Assembly (NCBI GenBank): GCA_030673955.1
Contig: DAOVBF010000048.1
Coordinates: forward strand, 1-7,951
Source: Deltaproteobacteria bacterium
Lineage (GTDB): Bacteria > Myxococcota_A > UBA9160 > SZUA-336
Length of the DNA stretch: 7,951 nt
Reading direction: 5' to 3'
Shown: in pieces, positions 6,550 through 7,951 of the stretch
Layout of the letters: every line of letters begins with the position of its first letter
Position numbering within the stretch: position 1 is the stretch's first letter
The notes under the pieces: generated by a model
Seen by the model: only the letters and a program-made list of their open reading frames with translations
What the model was told of the DNA's origin: nothing
Databases searched by the model: none
Position numbers and translations under genes: made by a program

Positions 6550-6954
6550 TCAGGGCTCCGCGGCAACGGAGACCGCGAGTCCGAGGCGGGCGGCGGCGCT
6601 CATCGCCTCGAGGCCATCCTCCCAGCGCGTGCTTGCGTCGGCGCGCAGCGTGACGGCGCCGGCGCCCGCCGCCGCGAGAGCCGACTCCAGGCCAGCCAGG
6701 TCATCCGCAACGCGCGCGTCCTCGAGCCAGACCTCGATCGAACCTTCGGCGTGCGGGCGCAGCGTCACGTTCACCGCCGCCGCATCCGCGCTTCCGAGCC
6801 TCGAGGCGTCGCTGGACGGGAGGTCGATCGGTGGCAGCGTCGTCTCGTGCACATGCGAAACCAGCCAGACGATCGCGACCATCAGCGCGGACATCGTGAG
6901 CAGCATGATGTCCGGCGCGCCCTCGAGTCCCGTGCCGTGATTCCAGCGCCGCAT
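6550..6954 (-). CDS. ExbD/TolR-family biopolymer transport protein
   Basis: This 134-residue protein has the ExbD/TolR plan: a short cytoplasmic N-terminus, one membrane helix (about 14-33) and a periplasmic domain. Asp15, at the start of the helix (APDIMLLTMSALMVAIVWLV), corresponds to the conserved proton-pathway Asp of ExbD and TolR. LPPIDLPSS (40-48) matches the conserved segment after the helix. The tail VTLRADASTRWEDGLEAM (101-118) then AARLGL matches the C-terminal ExbD domain. Such proteins work with an ExbB/TolQ-type channel to pass proton-motive-force energy to a periplasm-spanning partner such as TonB or TolA. Its ATG overlaps the stop of the ExbB-like gene by one base (TGATG), implying translational coupling. 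No TonB- or TolA-like protein is encoded in the window. Confidence 0.9.
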   Translation of the reverse strand: MRRWNHGTGLEGAPDIMLLTMSALMVAIVWLVSHVHETTLPPIDLPSSDASRLGSADAAAVNVTLRPHAEGSIEVWLEDARVADDLAGLESALAAAGAGAVTLRADASTRWEDGLEAMSAAARLGLAVSVAAEP

Positions 6955-7688
6955 CAGGCCCGAGCCTCGCGAACGGGGATCGCGCTGTCTGTACGCTGCC
7001 AGAGGACCGCACGGATCTGCGCTCGCTGCTCCGCAGGCACGCGCTGGTCGAAGGCGAGCCGCAACGCTTCCGGCTGACGCGCGCGCAGCGCATCGGTCAG
7101 CGCCTCGAGGCCGTGCAGGCCCTCGCCCAGCTTGCGCCCGTCGAGTGCAAAGACGAGGTGCTCCGCCTCCCGATTCACGCGCGCGTGCGACCAGGCGGGG
7201 TTGAACGCGGCAAGCAGCAGCGTCCCGATCTGAAGCCCGAGGCCGACCAGGGTCGAGGTCATCGCGGCGCCGAGCCCTCCGAGAAGCGTGGGCAAGCGCT
7301 CGAGGAAACCGCCGCTCCCGAGCGCGTCGAAGGCCGCGCTCAAGCCCCAAACCGTTCCGCACAGCCCCAGTGCCGCGAAGAGCGGCGCGAGCTGCCCGAG
7401 CTCGGGCCGCACCGGCGCGCCGAGCGCGCCCCGACCGAAGCGTGTGCGGAGCGCTCGCGCAGCAAGCCAGCTGACGCGGAGCGCGACCACGAGCATGGGG
7501 ATCCACACGGGACCGATGAGGCGGTTCAAGGTCAGGCCGATCTGGCCCGCCCCCGCACCGAGCAGCGCCCATAGACCGAGCCGGTGACCCGCGACCACGA
7601 GCGCGCCGACCGCCGCGCCCAGCGCGATCGAGCGCAGCCAGGCGGCAAAGCCCGAGCCGTACAGTACGGGCAGCCTCGCCGCGATCAC
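6954..7688 (-). CDS. MotA/TolQ/ExbB-family proton channel protein
   Basis: This 244-residue inner-membrane protein has four hydrophobic segments (about 16-37, 57-77, 99-120 and 136-162). The last two carry the family signature: LAPLFAALGLCGTVWGLSAAF (100-120) with the GTVWG motif, and LGGLGAAMTSTLVGLGLQIG (136-155) with threonines at 144 and 146 in the pore-lining helix. The region between helices 2 and 3 is short compared with classical ExbB, and the C-terminal tail (165-244) is charged and helical. It should form the pentameric channel around the ExbD-like dimer. The GTG start at 7688 overlaps the upstream gene's TGA (GTGA). The ribosome binding site is weak, as expected for a coupled start. 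The family assignment is firm; whether it powers TonB-like transport, envelope maintenance or gliding-type movement is not visible. Confidence 0.88.
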   Translation of the reverse strand: MIAARLPVLYGSGFAAWLRSIALGAAVGALVVAGHRLGLWALLGAGAGQIGLTLNRLIGPVWIPMLVVALRVSWLAARALRTRFGRGALGAPVRPELGQLAPLFAALGLCGTVWGLSAAFDALGSGGFLERLPTLLGGLGAAMTSTLVGLGLQIGTLLLAAFNPAWSHARVNREAEHLVFALDGRKLGEGLHGLEALTDALRARQPEALRLAFDQRVPAEQRAQIRAVLWQRTDSAIPVREARA

Positions 7689-7951
7689 CGCTGAGCCTGC
7701 ATACCCCCCCGCGCACCACGGGCATGGGTGGGGCGCGAGGATGGAGGCTCGACGTCATCCCGACCCCAGGCTGGCTGTACGACCTGGAAGAACATGCCAG
7801 CAAGGCCCACCTCGGGGCGCGGGATCAGCCCGCTCCACTCGAGCTCGTTCGCGAGCAGCAGCGCGCCCAGCTGGTCGAGCTCGAGGCCGGGGCTCAGCGT
7901 CGTCGTGTGCAGGCGCAGAGGCGCCGCCGTTCCGGACGCGCACGCCACGAT
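7685..7951 (-). CDS. Unrecognised protein, C-terminal part (runs off the right edge)
   Basis: The frame is open from the right edge of the window to a TGA at 7687-7685, giving 88 visible residues. I do not recognise the family. The visible part contains LELDQLGALLLANELEWSGL, an amphipathic helix-like stretch, then PRPEVGLAGMFFQVVQPAW and a charged, Pro/Arg/Gly-rich tail of about 25 residues. The first visible residues are IVAC, which fits a lipoprotein lipobox; if a signal peptide precedes it beyond the edge, this would be a small lipoprotein of about 85 mature residues. A GTG start at 7948 is also possible. The 4-base GTGA overlap with the ExbB-like gene makes functional linkage to the ExbB/ExbD pair likely. 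The frame is supported by that coupling rather than by homology. Confidence 0.55.
   Translation of the reverse strand: MVACASGTAAPLRLHTTTLSPGLELDQLGALLLANELEWSGLIPRPEVGLAGMFFQVVQPAWGRDDVEPPSSRPTHARGARGGMQAQR

Noticed and set aside
5376..7688. A Zorya-like or other defence system, suggested by a MotA-type channel protein next to an ADP-ribosyl enzyme
   Set aside because: The channel protein is short and lacks the long ZorA tail. Its partner is ExbD-like, not the MotB/OmpA-type ZorB, and there is no helicase or nuclease. ADP-ribosylglycohydrolases are common housekeeping enzymes.
6550..7803. A 417-codon minus-strand frame starting at 7803 and ending with the ExbD-like sequence
   Set aside because: Only the last 134 codons are protein-like. 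The part upstream of 6954 is an out-of-frame reading of the ExbB-like gene, so this is not an ExbB-ExbD fusion.

Overview
The window is GC-rich (clearly above 60% by eye) and densely coded. It most likely comes from the chromosome of a GC-rich Gram-negative bacterium. The diderm guess rests on the ExbB/ExbD-type pair at the right end. The mix of families (SnoaL-like protein, AGCS symporter, DMSO-reductase-family enzyme of a type I also associate with actinobacteria, ADP-ribosylglycohydrolase) would fit a myxobacterium-like, Binatota-like or other environmental proteobacterial lineage. Taxonomy is inference; no rRNA, tRNA or marker gene is present.

Layout. Bases 1-46 are AT-rich and carry a leftward promoter-like element with a small palindrome, probably serving a gene beyond the left edge. 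Bases 50-159 form one large imperfect inverted repeat with a very GC-rich central hairpin. Then come a leftward two-CBS-domain protein (175-573, TTG start), a 324-bp divergent intergenic region, a rightward SnoaL/NTF2-like protein (898-1425), and a rightward sodium:alanine/glycine-type symporter (1596-3002). Only 39 bp separate the symporter from a convergent, leftward molybdopterin oxidoreductase (3042-5219). Everything from 3042 to the right edge is on the minus strand. In transcription order it reads: an unrecognised partial protein (edge to 7685), a MotA/TolQ/ExbB-family channel protein (7688-6954), an ExbD/TolR-family protein (6954-6550), an ADP-ribosylglycohydrolase (6401-5376) and the oxidoreductase (5219-3042).

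How the genes relate. The unrecognised protein, the ExbB-like and the ExbD-like genes overlap by a few bases (GTGA and TGATG) and are almost certainly one translationally coupled operon: a proton-driven inner-membrane energiser whose client is not visible. The ADP-ribosylglycohydrolase (148-bp gap) and the oxidoreductase (156-bp gap) follow on the same strand, but each has its own good ribosome binding site and may be transcribed separately. The left-hand genes look like separate metabolic or housekeeping units. I see no CRISPR array, transposase, integrase, tRNA or clear defence system. The most noteworthy items are the 110-bp palindrome, the aspartate at the predicted molybdenum-ligand position, and the ExbB/ExbD pair with an unknown upstream partner and no TonB. 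None of these proves a new system.
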